Source: Rhizobium mongolense USDA 1844
Lineage (GTDB): Bacteria > Pseudomonadota > Alphaproteobacteria > Rhizobiales > Rhizobiaceae
DNA: 64,000 nt
NCBI RefSeq assembly: GCF_000419765.1
Contig: NZ_ATTQ01000003.1
Span: 394,212-458,211 of the forward strand
Direction: 5' to 3'
Below are positions 27,165-36,447 of the stretch, in pieces. Every line of letters starts with the position of its first letter. Position 1 is the stretch's first letter. The notes under the pieces are model-generated. The model was given only the letters and a program-made list of their open reading frames with translations. It did not search any database and was not told where the DNA came from. The position numbers were made by a program, and so were the translations under genes.

Positions 27165-27190
27165 AACTGGCGGGGAGGGGTGTCGGTTCC
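27165..27190 (-). promoter_or_regulatory. RpoE2/EcfG-type promoter for the 27140 gene
   Basis: Read on the minus strand, GGAAC (27190-27186) is followed after exactly 19 nt by TT (27166-27165), fitting the Sinorhizobium RpoE2 consensus GGAAC-N18/19-TT. The start codon at 27140 is about 25 nt downstream. The spacer and leader (CCCTCCCCG, CAGTTCTCCT, ATGAAAGGA) are nearly identical to those at 63401, indicating common descent. Confidence 0.7.
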
Positions 27191-27502
27191 TCAGTATTTT
27201 ATCGGCCGATGCGGATACTCCCGAGGTGGTCCGGACAAAGTTCCTGATCGCGTCCAATGAGGCGCATTTGCAGGATGGGCTTTTAAGATCGGCGGTTAGA
27301 TGCCATTCAGGCGTCTGCCTAAAGAGCGAGCCAATGGCGATCGTCGCAAGAACTCCGGGCCATATGCGCCAGACGCATAGCTGCGGTGACGGATTGTCGC
27401 TGTTTTAAAACGATTGAAACACCTATATTCCAATCATCGAAACGACGCCAGAGCCCAAGCACGGTTGCTGACGTCAGACAGCCCTCGGGAAAGGGGATTA
27501 TC
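27191..27502. other. Intergenic stretch between the stress module and the DUF1127 gene
   Basis: About 310 bases with no credible gene. CGATTG (27411-27416) and CAATC (27431-27435) flank an AT-rich CTATAT (27423-27428), possibly the promoter of the DUF1127 gene. Nothing else stands out. Confidence 0.3.
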
Positions 27503-27649
27503 ATGAACGTGGCACGCTCTTTCAACAACTGGCGCAAGTTCCGGCAGACCGTTTCCGAACTTGGCCGGATGTCCAGCCGTGAATTGCAGGATCTCGGCAT
27601 CGCCCGCGCCGATATTCGTAGCATCGCCCGGGCATCGCTCGCTCGCTAA
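27503..27649 (+). CDS. DUF1127 family small protein
   Basis: A 48-residue basic protein, MNVARSFNNWRKFRQTVSEL at the start and then GRMSSRELQDLGIARADIRS, the arginine-rich DUF1127 pattern. Short DUF1127 proteins in Rhizobiales have been linked to phosphate/carbon metabolism and RNA turnover; the role here is unknown. AAGGGGA lies about 6 nt before the ATG at 27503. A good terminator follows at 27681. It is a monocistronic gene just upstream of the four-hairpin RNA. Confidence 0.85.
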   Translation: MNVARSFNNWRKFRQTVSELGRMSSRELQDLGIARADIRSIARASLAR

Positions 27650-27680
27650 CAGCGCTCCTCCAAGCTTGCCGACACTGCCG

Positions 27681-27703
27681 ACGCCCGCTCACGCGGGCGT
27701 TTT
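27681..27703 (+). terminator. Terminator of the DUF1127 gene
   Basis: ACGCCCGC (27681-27688) and GCGGGCGT (27693-27700) form a perfect 8-bp stem with a TCAC loop, followed by TTT. It lies 32 nt after the DUF1127 stop. Confidence 0.75.
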
Positions 27704-27835
27704 CGCGTCAATGTTTATGTTTCCGTATTCTCCCAGGGCTTTTGCCGGTCGCGAGCCTGGTGGCCTGTGTTTCTTGCATAGCTGCAGTGCAACATAAAGC
27801 CTATCAACCGCCGAGCGATCGCGTATGATCTCTCT

Positions 27836-27995
27836 TGACGAAGCAATTGCATCTCCTCCCGCAGAGCTTCGTGTTTCAGGCGGCCCGCTCCTCCTCCCAA
27901 GGGACGTCTGTAGGAACGGCGGCACTCCTCCTCCCAGTCGCTGTTCGGTTTTCTTGAGAAAGCCTGCCGCACCTCCTCCCGCGGCAGGCTTTTTT
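27836..27995 (+). ncRNA. Alpha-r14/NfeR1/'cuckoo'-type small RNA with four anti-SD hairpins
   Basis: Four consecutive hairpins each show CTCCTCCC in the loop. H1: CGAAGC (27839-27844) with GCTTCG (27866-27871), motif 27853-27860. H2: GTTTCAGGCG (27873-27882) with CGTCT...GGAAC (27905-27917), motif 27891-27898. H3: ACGGCG (27916-27921) with CGCTGT (27939-27944), motif 27928-27935. H4: GCCTGCCGC (27962-27970) with GCGGCAGGC (27981-27989), motif 27973-27980, then six Ts, an intrinsic terminator. Single-stranded anti-Shine-Dalgarno loops are the mark of alphaproteobacterial alpha-r14 RNAs (NfeR1 in Sinorhizobium), which bind ribosome-binding sites of ABC-transporter and other mRNAs. The 5' end is inferred from TATGAT at 27824-27829. 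It lies just upstream of an ABC operon. Confidence 0.8.
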
Positions 27996-28208
27996 CGTAT
28001 GTCGGCTCTGCTTGAGCACCACGTAGCGATGATAACGCATGTGAATTATAATTCAGGAGATGAATTATATTGACAGGCGTGGCGCGTTGCGTTTAGCTAG
28101 CCCCTACCGGAACTTCGAGGAGGAAATCCGGTCATCACTGCGATCAACGGCGCCGGTCTGGCGCCCTTCGGGCTTTTTTGGGAGGGGCTTTGGCCCCGAG
28201 GAGGACAC

Positions 28209-29237
28209 TTGCGCACTTTTTTCAGCACGACCGCGATGGCGGTCCTTGCGTCGACGCTCTTTGCCGGTTCCGCGGCCGCCGAAACGGACAACCCGTTCCG
28301 CTGCAAGCCGGGCGAAAAATACGTCATGAACGTCATGGTGTCGGGCGTGGAATACTGGTTCCCTGTCTATGAGATGTTCAAGCAGGCCGGCCAGCAGCTC
28401 GGCTGTGAGACGGAATATACCGGCACGCCGGAATATGACGTCAACAAACAGATCGCCACCTTCGACCAGGCGTTGGCACAGAACCCGGCCGGCATTCTCG
28501 TTCATCCGATGAACTCAGATCCCTTCATCGAGCCAATCAACCGCGCGATTGACCAAGGTACGGCGGTCGTCACGTTTGCGGCCGACTCGCCGCTTTCCAA
28601 GCGCGTCTCCTTCATCACCTCGGACAACACCCGCGAGGGCACCTATGCCGCTGACGCGATCGCCGAGAAGATGGGCGGCAAGGGTGAATATGCGGTTCTC
28701 GAAAATCCGGGCCAGGACAACCACGACAAGCGGATCGCCGCCTTCATATCCCGTATGGAAGAGAAGTGGCCAGACATGAAGCTCGTCGGCCGCGCTGCTT
28801 CAAACCAGGACCCGACCAAGGCCTATCAGGGGCTTTCGAGCCTTATCCAGGCCAATCCGAACCTCGGCGCGGTCTTCATGCCCGAAGCGAACTCGGCAAT
28901 CGGCGCCGCGCAGGCAAACAAGGAAAGCGGCGGCAAGGTCCTCGTCATGTGCGCAGATGTCAATGCCAACATCCTCGACATGATCAAGGCCGGTGAAGTC
29001 TTCGGCTCGATCAATCCGAACCAGGGCATGCAGGGCTATATGGGCTTCATGCTTTTGTGGTTCGCCGAGCATCCGGAACTGATCGACCCGATGAACGACG
29101 CCAAGCGCTCCGGATTCAACCCAATGAGCATCCCGGTCGTCGATAACGGCCTGTCTATTGTGACGGCGAAAAACGCCGACGACTTCTACTGGGACAAGTA
29201 CTTGAAGCGTCGCGGCACGAAGGGCATCGAGGAATAG
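28209..29237 (+). CDS. CUT2-family sugar ABC transporter substrate-binding protein
   Basis: Periplasmic RbsB-type binding protein, 342 residues, with a signal peptide (about residues 1-24, ending SAAAE). The mature part has VMVSGVEYWFPVYEMFKQAG, LVHPMNSDPFIEPINRAIDQ and FGSINPNQGMQGYMGF. The start is a TTG at 28209, supported by GAGGAGG just upstream; the first ATG is inside the signal peptide. It is the first gene of a nine-gene polyol operon and is followed by a stable hairpin at 29252. The ligand is presumably a polyol or sugar used by the kinase/oxidase/aldolase genes downstream. The leader contains Shine-Dalgarno sequence the small RNA at 27836 could target. Confidence 0.88.
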   Translation: MRTFFSTTAMAVLASTLFAGSAAAETDNPFRCKPGEKYVMNVMVSGVEYWFPVYEMFKQAGQQLGCETEYTGTPEYDVNKQIATFDQALAQNPAGILVHPMNSDPFIEPINRAIDQGTAVVTFAADSPLSKRVSFITSDNTREGTYAADAIAEKMGGKGEYAVLENPGQDNHDKRIAAFISRMEEKWPDMKLVGRAASNQDPTKAYQGLSSLIQANPNLGAVFMPEANSAIGAAQANKESGGKVLVMCADVNANILDMIKAGEVFGSINPNQGMQGYMGFMLLWFAEHPELIDPMNDAKRSGFNPMSIPVVDNGLSIVTAKNADDFYWDKYLKRRGTKGIEE

Positions 29238-29251
29238 GCTTCTGAAGATCG

Positions 29252-29277
29252 CCATCCGCACTCAAGGGTGCGGATGG
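29252..29277 (+). other. Intercistronic hairpin after the binding-protein gene
   Basis: CCATCCGCAC (29252-29261) pairs perfectly with GTGCGGATGG (29268-29277) across a 6-nt loop, with no T-run. Hairpins of this kind between a binding-protein gene and its ATPase gene usually protect the upstream mRNA from 3' decay and give higher levels of the binding protein. Confidence 0.6.
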
Positions 29278-29301
29278 TCGTGATGGAGAGGGAGGAAAAC
29301 G

Positions 29302-30828
<1,527 letters not shown>

Positions 30829-30850
30829 GAACAAAGTGGGAGAGACTGGA

Positions 30851-31840
30851 ATGGCGATCGACACGTTGGCGACGGGCGCGCCGAAGACAGCGTCCTTCAA
30901 ACGCATCGGCACAATGCGCGAGGCGGGGCTGATCGCGATCATCCTCGCGCTCTGCGTGATCATGAGCTTTGCCTCGCCGCACTTCCTGACGCTTGGCAAT
31001 TTCCGCGCCATGCTGATGAGCTTTTCCGTTGAAGGCATCGTTGTCGTGGGCATGACGATCCTGCTCATCGTCGGCGGCATCGACCTCGCGGTCGGCTCCG
31101 TGGTCTGCTTCGCGATGGTGCTCTCGGGCTCGCTCTTCCTCGCCGGGCTCGACCCGTGGACGGCCTCGCTCATCGGCATCCTCGCGAGCAGCTCGATCGG
31201 TGGCATAATGGGGTTCTTTGTGACGGTCGTGGGGCTCAATCACTTCATCACCTCGCTTGCGGCAATGGTGATCGTGCGCGGCCTTTGCCTCATTATCACA
31301 AAGGGGACACCGCTCTCGCTCTTCACGCTGCCGGCGGGCTTCAAGGCGGTGGGGCAGGGTACGTTTTACGGCCTACCCTACGTCATCTTGATCTTCGTCG
31401 CCGTCGTCATCCTGTTCGATTTCCTGCTGCGCCGGGCCACCGCCTTCCGCAAAGTCTTCTATACGGGCAGCAACGAGAAGGCCGCGCTCTACTCCGGCAT
31501 CAAGACCAATCAGGTGAAATTCTGGGTGACGGTGCTCTGCTCCACGCTCGCCGGTGTCGCAGGCGTCATCTACATGTCCCGTTTCGGCGCGGCGACTCCA
31601 ACCTTCGGCGTTGGCATGGAACTTAACATCATCGCTGCGGCGGTGATCGGCGGCGCCTCTCTCAACGGCGGCTCCGGCACGATACTCGGCGCCATCCTCG
31701 GGATCGCGCTTCTCTCTGTCGTCACCAGCTCTCTGATCCTGCTCGATGTTTCAGTCTATTGGCAGGACATGATCAAGGGGTGCATTCTGCTCGCTGCCGT
31801 TTCCATCGACCATTTCCTGCACAAGCAGAAAGCCGCCTGA
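30851..31840 (+). CDS. CUT2-family sugar ABC transporter permease
   Basis: Inner-membrane permease, 329 residues, about eight to ten transmembrane segments, RbsC family: ILLIVGGIDLAVGSVVCFAM, GLNHFITSLAAMVIVRGLCL and IIAAAVIGGASLNGGSGTIL. The start chosen is the ATG at 30851, with GGGAGAG 8 nt upstream; an in-frame ATG at 30818 overlaps the ATPase gene. It is 23 nt after the ATPase stop and 1 nt before the SorC regulator gene, so the operon is tightly packed. Confidence 0.88.
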   Translation: MAIDTLATGAPKTASFKRIGTMREAGLIAIILALCVIMSFASPHFLTLGNFRAMLMSFSVEGIVVVGMTILLIVGGIDLAVGSVVCFAMVLSGSLFLAGLDPWTASLIGILASSSIGGIMGFFVTVVGLNHFITSLAAMVIVRGLCLIITKGTPLSLFTLPAGFKAVGQGTFYGLPYVILIFVAVVILFDFLLRRATAFRKVFYTGSNEKAALYSGIKTNQVKFWVTVLCSTLAGVAGVIYMSRFGAATPTFGVGMELNIIAAAVIGGASLNGGSGTILGAILGIALLSVVTSSLILLDVSVYWQDMIKGCILLAAVSIDHFLHKQKAA

Positions 31841-31841
31841 C

Positions 31842-32849
31842 ATGCCAATTGCGAAATTGAAACCCAAGACGACAGTACCGCGCGAGGAGATTGTCATCGC
31901 CCGCCAGATGCATCAGGCGCTCGTCCTTCATTTTATGGAGGGCCTGACACAGGCACAGATCGCCGGCCAGCTCGGCATCTCGCAAGCCACTGTCAACCGC
32001 CTCATCAAACGCGGCCGTCAGCTCGGCCTCGTCGAGATCAAGATCAAGTCTCCGGTCGAGCCCCTGGTCGACATGGAGGAGCGGCTTCTGGCACTCGGCG
32101 GCATCAGCCGCGCGATCGTGGTCCCGACCGTCTCCGACAATCCGCAGACCGCGCTCCAGGCGGTCGGGGAGGCGGCGGCGCGCCTGTTGATGGAGGAGCT
32201 CGGCGACGGCGACACAATCTGCATCACTGGCGGCAAAGGGGTGAGCGCCGTCGTCGCCGGCCTGCAGCCGCCGCGCCGCTTTGATGTCGAGGTCATTCCG
32301 GCAACTGGCTGCGTCCAGGGCAAGCACTACACCGACGTCAACCATGTTTCGACCCTGATGGCCGACCGGCTCGGGGGGCGTTCCTACCAGATCCACGCGC
32401 CGCTCTTCGCCGACGATGCCGAGCAGCGGGCGATGCTGATCAACATGCGGTCTGTCGCCGACGTCTTCAAACGTGCGCGCGAGGCGAAGGTGGCGGTGGT
32501 CGGTATCGGCTCGATCCTAACGGACGACTCCAGCTATTACGACCTGCATCCCTCCTCTAGTACTGATCGGGCGGCGATCGAGCGCTCAGGCGCAAGCTGC
32601 GAATTGCTTGCCCACCTGCTCGATGACCAGGGCCGGGTCTGCGATTACAGCCTCAATCGTTCGCTGGTGTCGCTTACCCTGGCGGAATTCGCCTCGATCC
32701 CGATGAAGATCGGCGTCGCCAGCGGCCCGAACAAGGCAGGCCCGATCCTCAGCGTCCTGCGCGGCAACCATCTCGACACGCTCGTCACCGACGAGGCGAC
32801 CGGGGCACGCATTCTTGAAATTGCATCCAAGGAAGGGGTTTCGGCATGA
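31842..32849 (+). CDS. SorC/DeoR-type sugar-binding transcriptional regulator
   Basis: A 335-residue SorC-family regulator. The N-terminal helix-turn-helix is at about residues 28-60 (LHFMEGLTQAQIAGQLGISQ, then ATVNRLIKRG). The C-terminal sugar-phosphate-binding domain has LGDGDTICITGGKGVSAVVA and VVGIGSILTDDSSYYDL. EryD of Brucella belongs to this family. It sits inside the operon, 1 nt after the permease and overlapping the aldo/keto reductase gene by 4 nt (ATGA), so it is probably autoregulatory and responds to a phosphorylated intermediate of the pathway. Confidence 0.87.
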   Translation: MPIAKLKPKTTVPREEIVIARQMHQALVLHFMEGLTQAQIAGQLGISQATVNRLIKRGRQLGLVEIKIKSPVEPLVDMEERLLALGGISRAIVVPTVSDNPQTALQAVGEAAARLLMEELGDGDTICITGGKGVSAVVAGLQPPRRFDVEVIPATGCVQGKHYTDVNHVSTLMADRLGGRSYQIHAPLFADDAEQRAMLINMRSVADVFKRAREAKVAVVGIGSILTDDSSYYDLHPSSSTDRAAIERSGASCELLAHLLDDQGRVCDYSLNRSLVSLTLAEFASIPMKIGVASGPNKAGPILSVLRGNHLDTLVTDEATGARILEIASKEGVSA

Positions 32850-33841
32850 GCGGCGAACAACTGATCCGCGAGATCGGGCGCTCCGGCGTCAAGGCGTCGG
32901 CCGTTGGGCTCGGCACCTGGGCGATCGGCGGTTGGATGTGGGGGGGAACCGACGAGGCGCAATCCATCGCCGCCATTCAGGCCTCGCTCGAAGCCGGCGT
33001 AACCCTCATCGATACGGCGCCCGCCTACGGGCTCGGCCGCTCGGAGGAAATTGTCGGCAAGGCGCTTGCCGGCCGGCGTGACAAGGCAGTGATCGCCACG
33101 AAATGTGGCCTCGTCTGGCACACGCAGAAGGGTAATCACTTCTTCGACCAGGACGGCAAGCCGGTTCACCGCTATCTCGGCGGGGATTCGATTGTCCATG
33201 AAGTGGAGGACAGCCTGCGCCGGCTCGGCACGGATTATATCGACCTCTACATCACCCATTGGCAGGACGTGACGACGCCGGTCGAGGAGACCGTCGCGGC
33301 GCTGGAGGAACTGCAGCGGGCCGGCAAGATCCGCGCCATCGGCGCCAGCAATGTCAAACGGTCCGCGCTTGAGCAGTACATAGCCACTGGCTCGCTTGAC
33401 GCGATCCAGGAGCGGTACAGCATGATCGATCGAGAGATCGAGGCGGATCTTTTGCCTCTCAGCGTTGCTAACGGCGTATCGACGCTCAGCTATTCCTCGT
33501 TGGCGCTCGGGCTACTTTCGGGCAGCATGGGGCCGGACCGGATCTTCTCCGGCGACGATCAGCGCAAGGACAATGCGCGCTTTTCCGTCGCCAACCGGCA
33601 GAAGGCCCGCGATTTCTCCGACGCGATCCGGCCCGTCGCGTACCGTCACGATGCGAGCATCGCCCAGACGGTGATCGCCTGGACACTGGCGCAGCCAGGT
33701 GTGACTTTTGCCCTTTGCGGCGCGCGCAACCCGGCACAAGCGCTCGACAATGCCCGGGCCGGCACGCTTCGGCTGCCTCCGGAAGATCTCGCGGCCATCG
33801 ACGCCGCCCTATCGGCGAAGCTGGCCAACATGGACGGATAA
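32846..33841 (+). CDS. Aldo/keto reductase (polyol operon)
   Basis: An NADPH-dependent reductase of 331 residues, TIM-barrel aldo/keto reductase fold. The catalytic tetrad is visible: Asp and Tyr in TLIDTAPAYGLGRSEE, Lys in AVIATKCGLVW, and His in DLYITHWQD. A C-terminal segment SIAQTVIAWTLAQPGVTFAL binds the cofactor. It probably reduces an aldehyde or sugar, possibly the aldehyde released by the class I aldolase of the same operon. It is translationally coupled to the regulator upstream (ATGA overlap) and 9 nt from the GlpD-like gene. Confidence 0.88.
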   Translation: MSGEQLIREIGRSGVKASAVGLGTWAIGGWMWGGTDEAQSIAAIQASLEAGVTLIDTAPAYGLGRSEEIVGKALAGRRDKAVIATKCGLVWHTQKGNHFFDQDGKPVHRYLGGDSIVHEVEDSLRRLGTDYIDLYITHWQDVTTPVEETVAALEELQRAGKIRAIGASNVKRSALEQYIATGSLDAIQERYSMIDREIEADLLPLSVANGVSTLSYSSLALGLLSGSMGPDRIFSGDDQRKDNARFSVANRQKARDFSDAIRPVAYRHDASIAQTVIAWTLAQPGVTFALCGARNPAQALDNARAGTLRLPPEDLAAIDAALSAKLANMDG

Positions 33842-33850
33842 CGGATTGTC

Positions 33851-35602
33851 ATGATGAACCGCGAACAGACATTGGACGGGCTTCGCCGAAGCCCGAAGGT
33901 GGACGTGTGCGTCCTTGGCGGCGGTATCAACGGTCTCAGCGTGTTCCGCGAGCTGGCGCTGCAGGGCGTCAACGTGCTCATCGTGGAAAAGGGCGACTAT
34001 TGCTCCGGGGCAAGCGCCGGGCTCTCGCGCATGGTGCATGGCGGACTGCGCTACCTGGAAAACGGTGAGTTCAACCTCGTGCAGGAATCGCTCGTCGAGC
34101 GTGACCGGTTGCTGCGCAATGCCCCTCACTATGTCGCCCCGCTGCCGACCATGGTGCCGATCTTCGATATCTTTTCCGGGCTGGCAAACGGCATCGTGCG
34201 CTTTCTGGGCCTCACCCGTCGGCCGAGCCGCCGCGGCACCGTCGCCATCAAGGCTGGACTGAGCATTTACGACTTCCTGACGCGCAAGCGCGCCCTGATG
34301 CCGCGCCATCAGTTTCGCGGTCGCAAAAGCACGCTTTCGAAATGGCCGGCGCTCAATCCGGCGATCCGCAACTCCGCCACCTATTATGATGCCTGGGTGA
34401 GTCACCCAGAGCGCATCGGCATTGAGCTCCTGCTTGATGGGCTCTTGGCCGGCCCGAGCGCCGGCGCCTTGAACTATGCGACGATCGAGCATGCACCGGC
34501 CGGGGAATTTCTGCTGCACGACGGGATTTCGGGCGAAACCTTGGCAATCAAGCCGTCACTGGTCGTCAACGCGACCGGCGGCTGGATTGACATCGCCAAT
34601 GGCGCGCTCTTTCCTGAGGCAGCTCGTCCCGCGCCGCTGATCGGCGGCACGAAGGGCTCGCACCTCATCATCGACCATGCGGGGCTTCGCGACATGCTCG
34701 ATGGCCACATGATCTATTACGAGAACGAGGACGGGCGCATCTGCATCCTCTTTCCTTATCTCGGCAAGGTGCTCGTCGGCTCGACGGATATCCGCGTGGA
34801 CGACCCCGCAAAGGTGCGCTGCGAGGCCGAGGAGCGAGACTATATCCTGCAATCGCTCGCCTTCGTGTTGCCGGGTGTCCGCATCCGCCCGGAAGAGATC
34901 GTCTTCCAGTTCGCAGGCGTGCGCCCGCTGCCGGCAAGCAATGACAGCTTCACCGGCCGCATCCCGCGTGACCATTATTGCACCGTTCTCGAAGGCCGCG
35001 ACGGCGGGCCACCAGTGCTCTGCATGATCGGCGGCAAGTGGACGACCTTTCGCTCCTTCGGCGAACTCGCCGCCGATATGGCGTTGGAACGGCTTGACCG
35101 GAGCCGCCGCTTCGACACGGCGGACCGCACTTTCGGCGGCGGACGGGCATTTCCGATAGACCGTAGCGACTGGATTCGGGACCTGTCGGAATCGACAGGT
35201 CTTTCCCTCGATCGCGCCGCAACGCTTTTCGAGCGCTATGGTACAGATGCGAAGGCCGTTGCCCGCTTTACCGCCGCGGGGCCGGACAACCTCTTGCCTC
35301 ATGCCGGCTACAGCGCCCGGGAGCTCCTGCATCTCATCCGCACGGAGGCGGTCGAGCATCTGGACGATCTGCTCCTCCGGCGCACGACACTTGCCATCAC
35401 CGGCGAGCTTTCCCTGGACATGGCCGAGATCGCGCTTGACCTCCTCGCCGACGAGAAAGGCTGGCCAGTGCAGCGCAAGGACGAAGAGCGCACCCGTTTT
35501 CTCACCCTCATGCGCGACCGCCACGGCGTCGCGGAGGCAACCCTTTCCGCAAGGAACAAACAAAGGAGTGAACCATGCGAGACAACCGCAAGATCCGGAT
35601 GA
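33851..35602 (+). CDS. GlpD-like FAD-dependent polyol-phosphate dehydrogenase
   Basis: A 583-residue flavoprotein of the GlpD superfamily: FAD motif GGGINGLSVF (about residues 23-32), SRMVHGGLRYLENGEFNLV, IGGTKGSHLIIDHAGL, LVGSTDIRVDDPAKVRCEA, FAGVRPLPASND and GGKWTTFRSFGELAA. Across the whole chain it resembles the 10337 protein more than the eryB-like one. It probably oxidises the polyol phosphate made by the kinase at 36448. Its last 28 bases overlap the start of the aldolase gene, and that extra C-terminal tail (ARNKQRSEPCETTARSG) reads through the next gene's ribosome-binding site. Confidence 0.87.
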   Translation: MMNREQTLDGLRRSPKVDVCVLGGGINGLSVFRELALQGVNVLIVEKGDYCSGASAGLSRMVHGGLRYLENGEFNLVQESLVERDRLLRNAPHYVAPLPTMVPIFDIFSGLANGIVRFLGLTRRPSRRGTVAIKAGLSIYDFLTRKRALMPRHQFRGRKSTLSKWPALNPAIRNSATYYDAWVSHPERIGIELLLDGLLAGPSAGALNYATIEHAPAGEFLLHDGISGETLAIKPSLVVNATGGWIDIANGALFPEAARPAPLIGGTKGSHLIIDHAGLRDMLDGHMIYYENEDGRICILFPYLGKVLVGSTDIRVDDPAKVRCEAEERDYILQSLAFVLPGVRIRPEEIVFQFAGVRPLPASNDSFTGRIPRDHYCTVLEGRDGGPPVLCMIGGKWTTFRSFGELAADMALERLDRSRRFDTADRTFGGGRAFPIDRSDWIRDLSESTGLSLDRAATLFERYGTDAKAVARFTAAGPDNLLPHAGYSARELLHLIRTEAVEHLDDLLLRRTTLAITGELSLDMAEIALDLLADEKGWPVQRKDEERTRFLTLMRDRHGVAEATLSARNKQRSEPCETTARSG

Positions 35603-36417
35603 ACCGGCTGTTCGGCAACGGCCGTTGCCTGGACGTGGCGATCGATCACGGCGTGTGCAACGAACCGTCCTTCCTCGATGGACTGGAGAACATGCCGGCC
35701 ATCGTGAACGCGCTGGTCGATGCGAAGCCGGATGCGATCCAGATGAACTACGGCCAAGCCGACCTGCTGCAGGACATTTCCGGCAAGGAGAAGCCGGCGC
35801 TCGTCATGCGCATCGACATGGGCAACCCCTATAACCGGATCCGCCATCGCGACATGTGGGCGGTGTTGCAGAACGAGGCGGAGCCGCTGATCGGCGCGTT
35901 GCAGATGGATGCCGCCTGCGTGGTGGTCAACCTCTTCATGCTGCCGGACGAGCCGGATCTCTTCCGCCAGTGCGTGCAGAACATTTCTCGCGTGCGGGCA
36001 GACTGCGAAAAGTACGGCGTGCCGCTGATGATCGAGCCGCTCGTCATGCAGCCGGTCACTGAACGCGGCGGCTACATGGTCGATGGCGATGCCGACAAGA
36101 TCGTCACGCTGACGCGGCTTGCCCGCGAGATGGGCGCGGACATAGTCAAGGCGGACCCGACGACGAATACGGAAGATTTTCACCGCGTGGTCGAGGCTGC
36201 GCGCTGCCCGGTTCTGGTGCGCGGCGGCGGCAAGGAAGACCTGCGCGCCGTGTTCGCCAAGTCCGCGGCCTTGATGCGGCAAGGCGCGGTGGGCATGGTC
36301 TATGGGCGCAACATTTACCAACATGCCAATCCGAGCGCCGTCGTGCGCGGGCTCATGGCGATCGTGCACGAGGATGCGGGCAGCGAGGACGCCTTCGCGC
36401 TTTATCAGCAGGTATGA
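35575..36417 (+). CDS. Class I (Schiff-base) DhnA/LsrF-type aldolase
   Basis: A 280-residue TIM-barrel aldolase of the DeoC/DhnA-type fructose-bisphosphate aldolase group. Visible are VAIDHGVCNEPSF near the N-terminus, the Schiff-base lysine K192 in GADIVKADPTT, and the phosphate-binding VLVRGGGKEDL and GAVGMVYGRNIYQH. It should cleave a ketose phosphate to dihydroxyacetone phosphate and an aldehyde; LsrF-type thiolase chemistry is an alternative. AAGGAG lies 7 nt before the ATG at 35575, inside the end of the oxidase gene. It is mechanistically unrelated to the class II aldolase at 12091, although the surrounding kinase and oxidase are paralogous. Confidence 0.82.
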   Translation: MRDNRKIRMNRLFGNGRCLDVAIDHGVCNEPSFLDGLENMPAIVNALVDAKPDAIQMNYGQADLLQDISGKEKPALVMRIDMGNPYNRIRHRDMWAVLQNEAEPLIGALQMDAACVVVNLFMLPDEPDLFRQCVQNISRVRADCEKYGVPLMIEPLVMQPVTERGGYMVDGDADKIVTLTRLAREMGADIVKADPTTNTEDFHRVVEAARCPVLVRGGGKEDLRAVFAKSAALMRQGAVGMVYGRNIYQHANPSAVVRGLMAIVHEDAGSEDAFALYQQV

Positions 36418-36447
36418 AGGCATAACCGAACCTGGGAGGGGTTGCGA

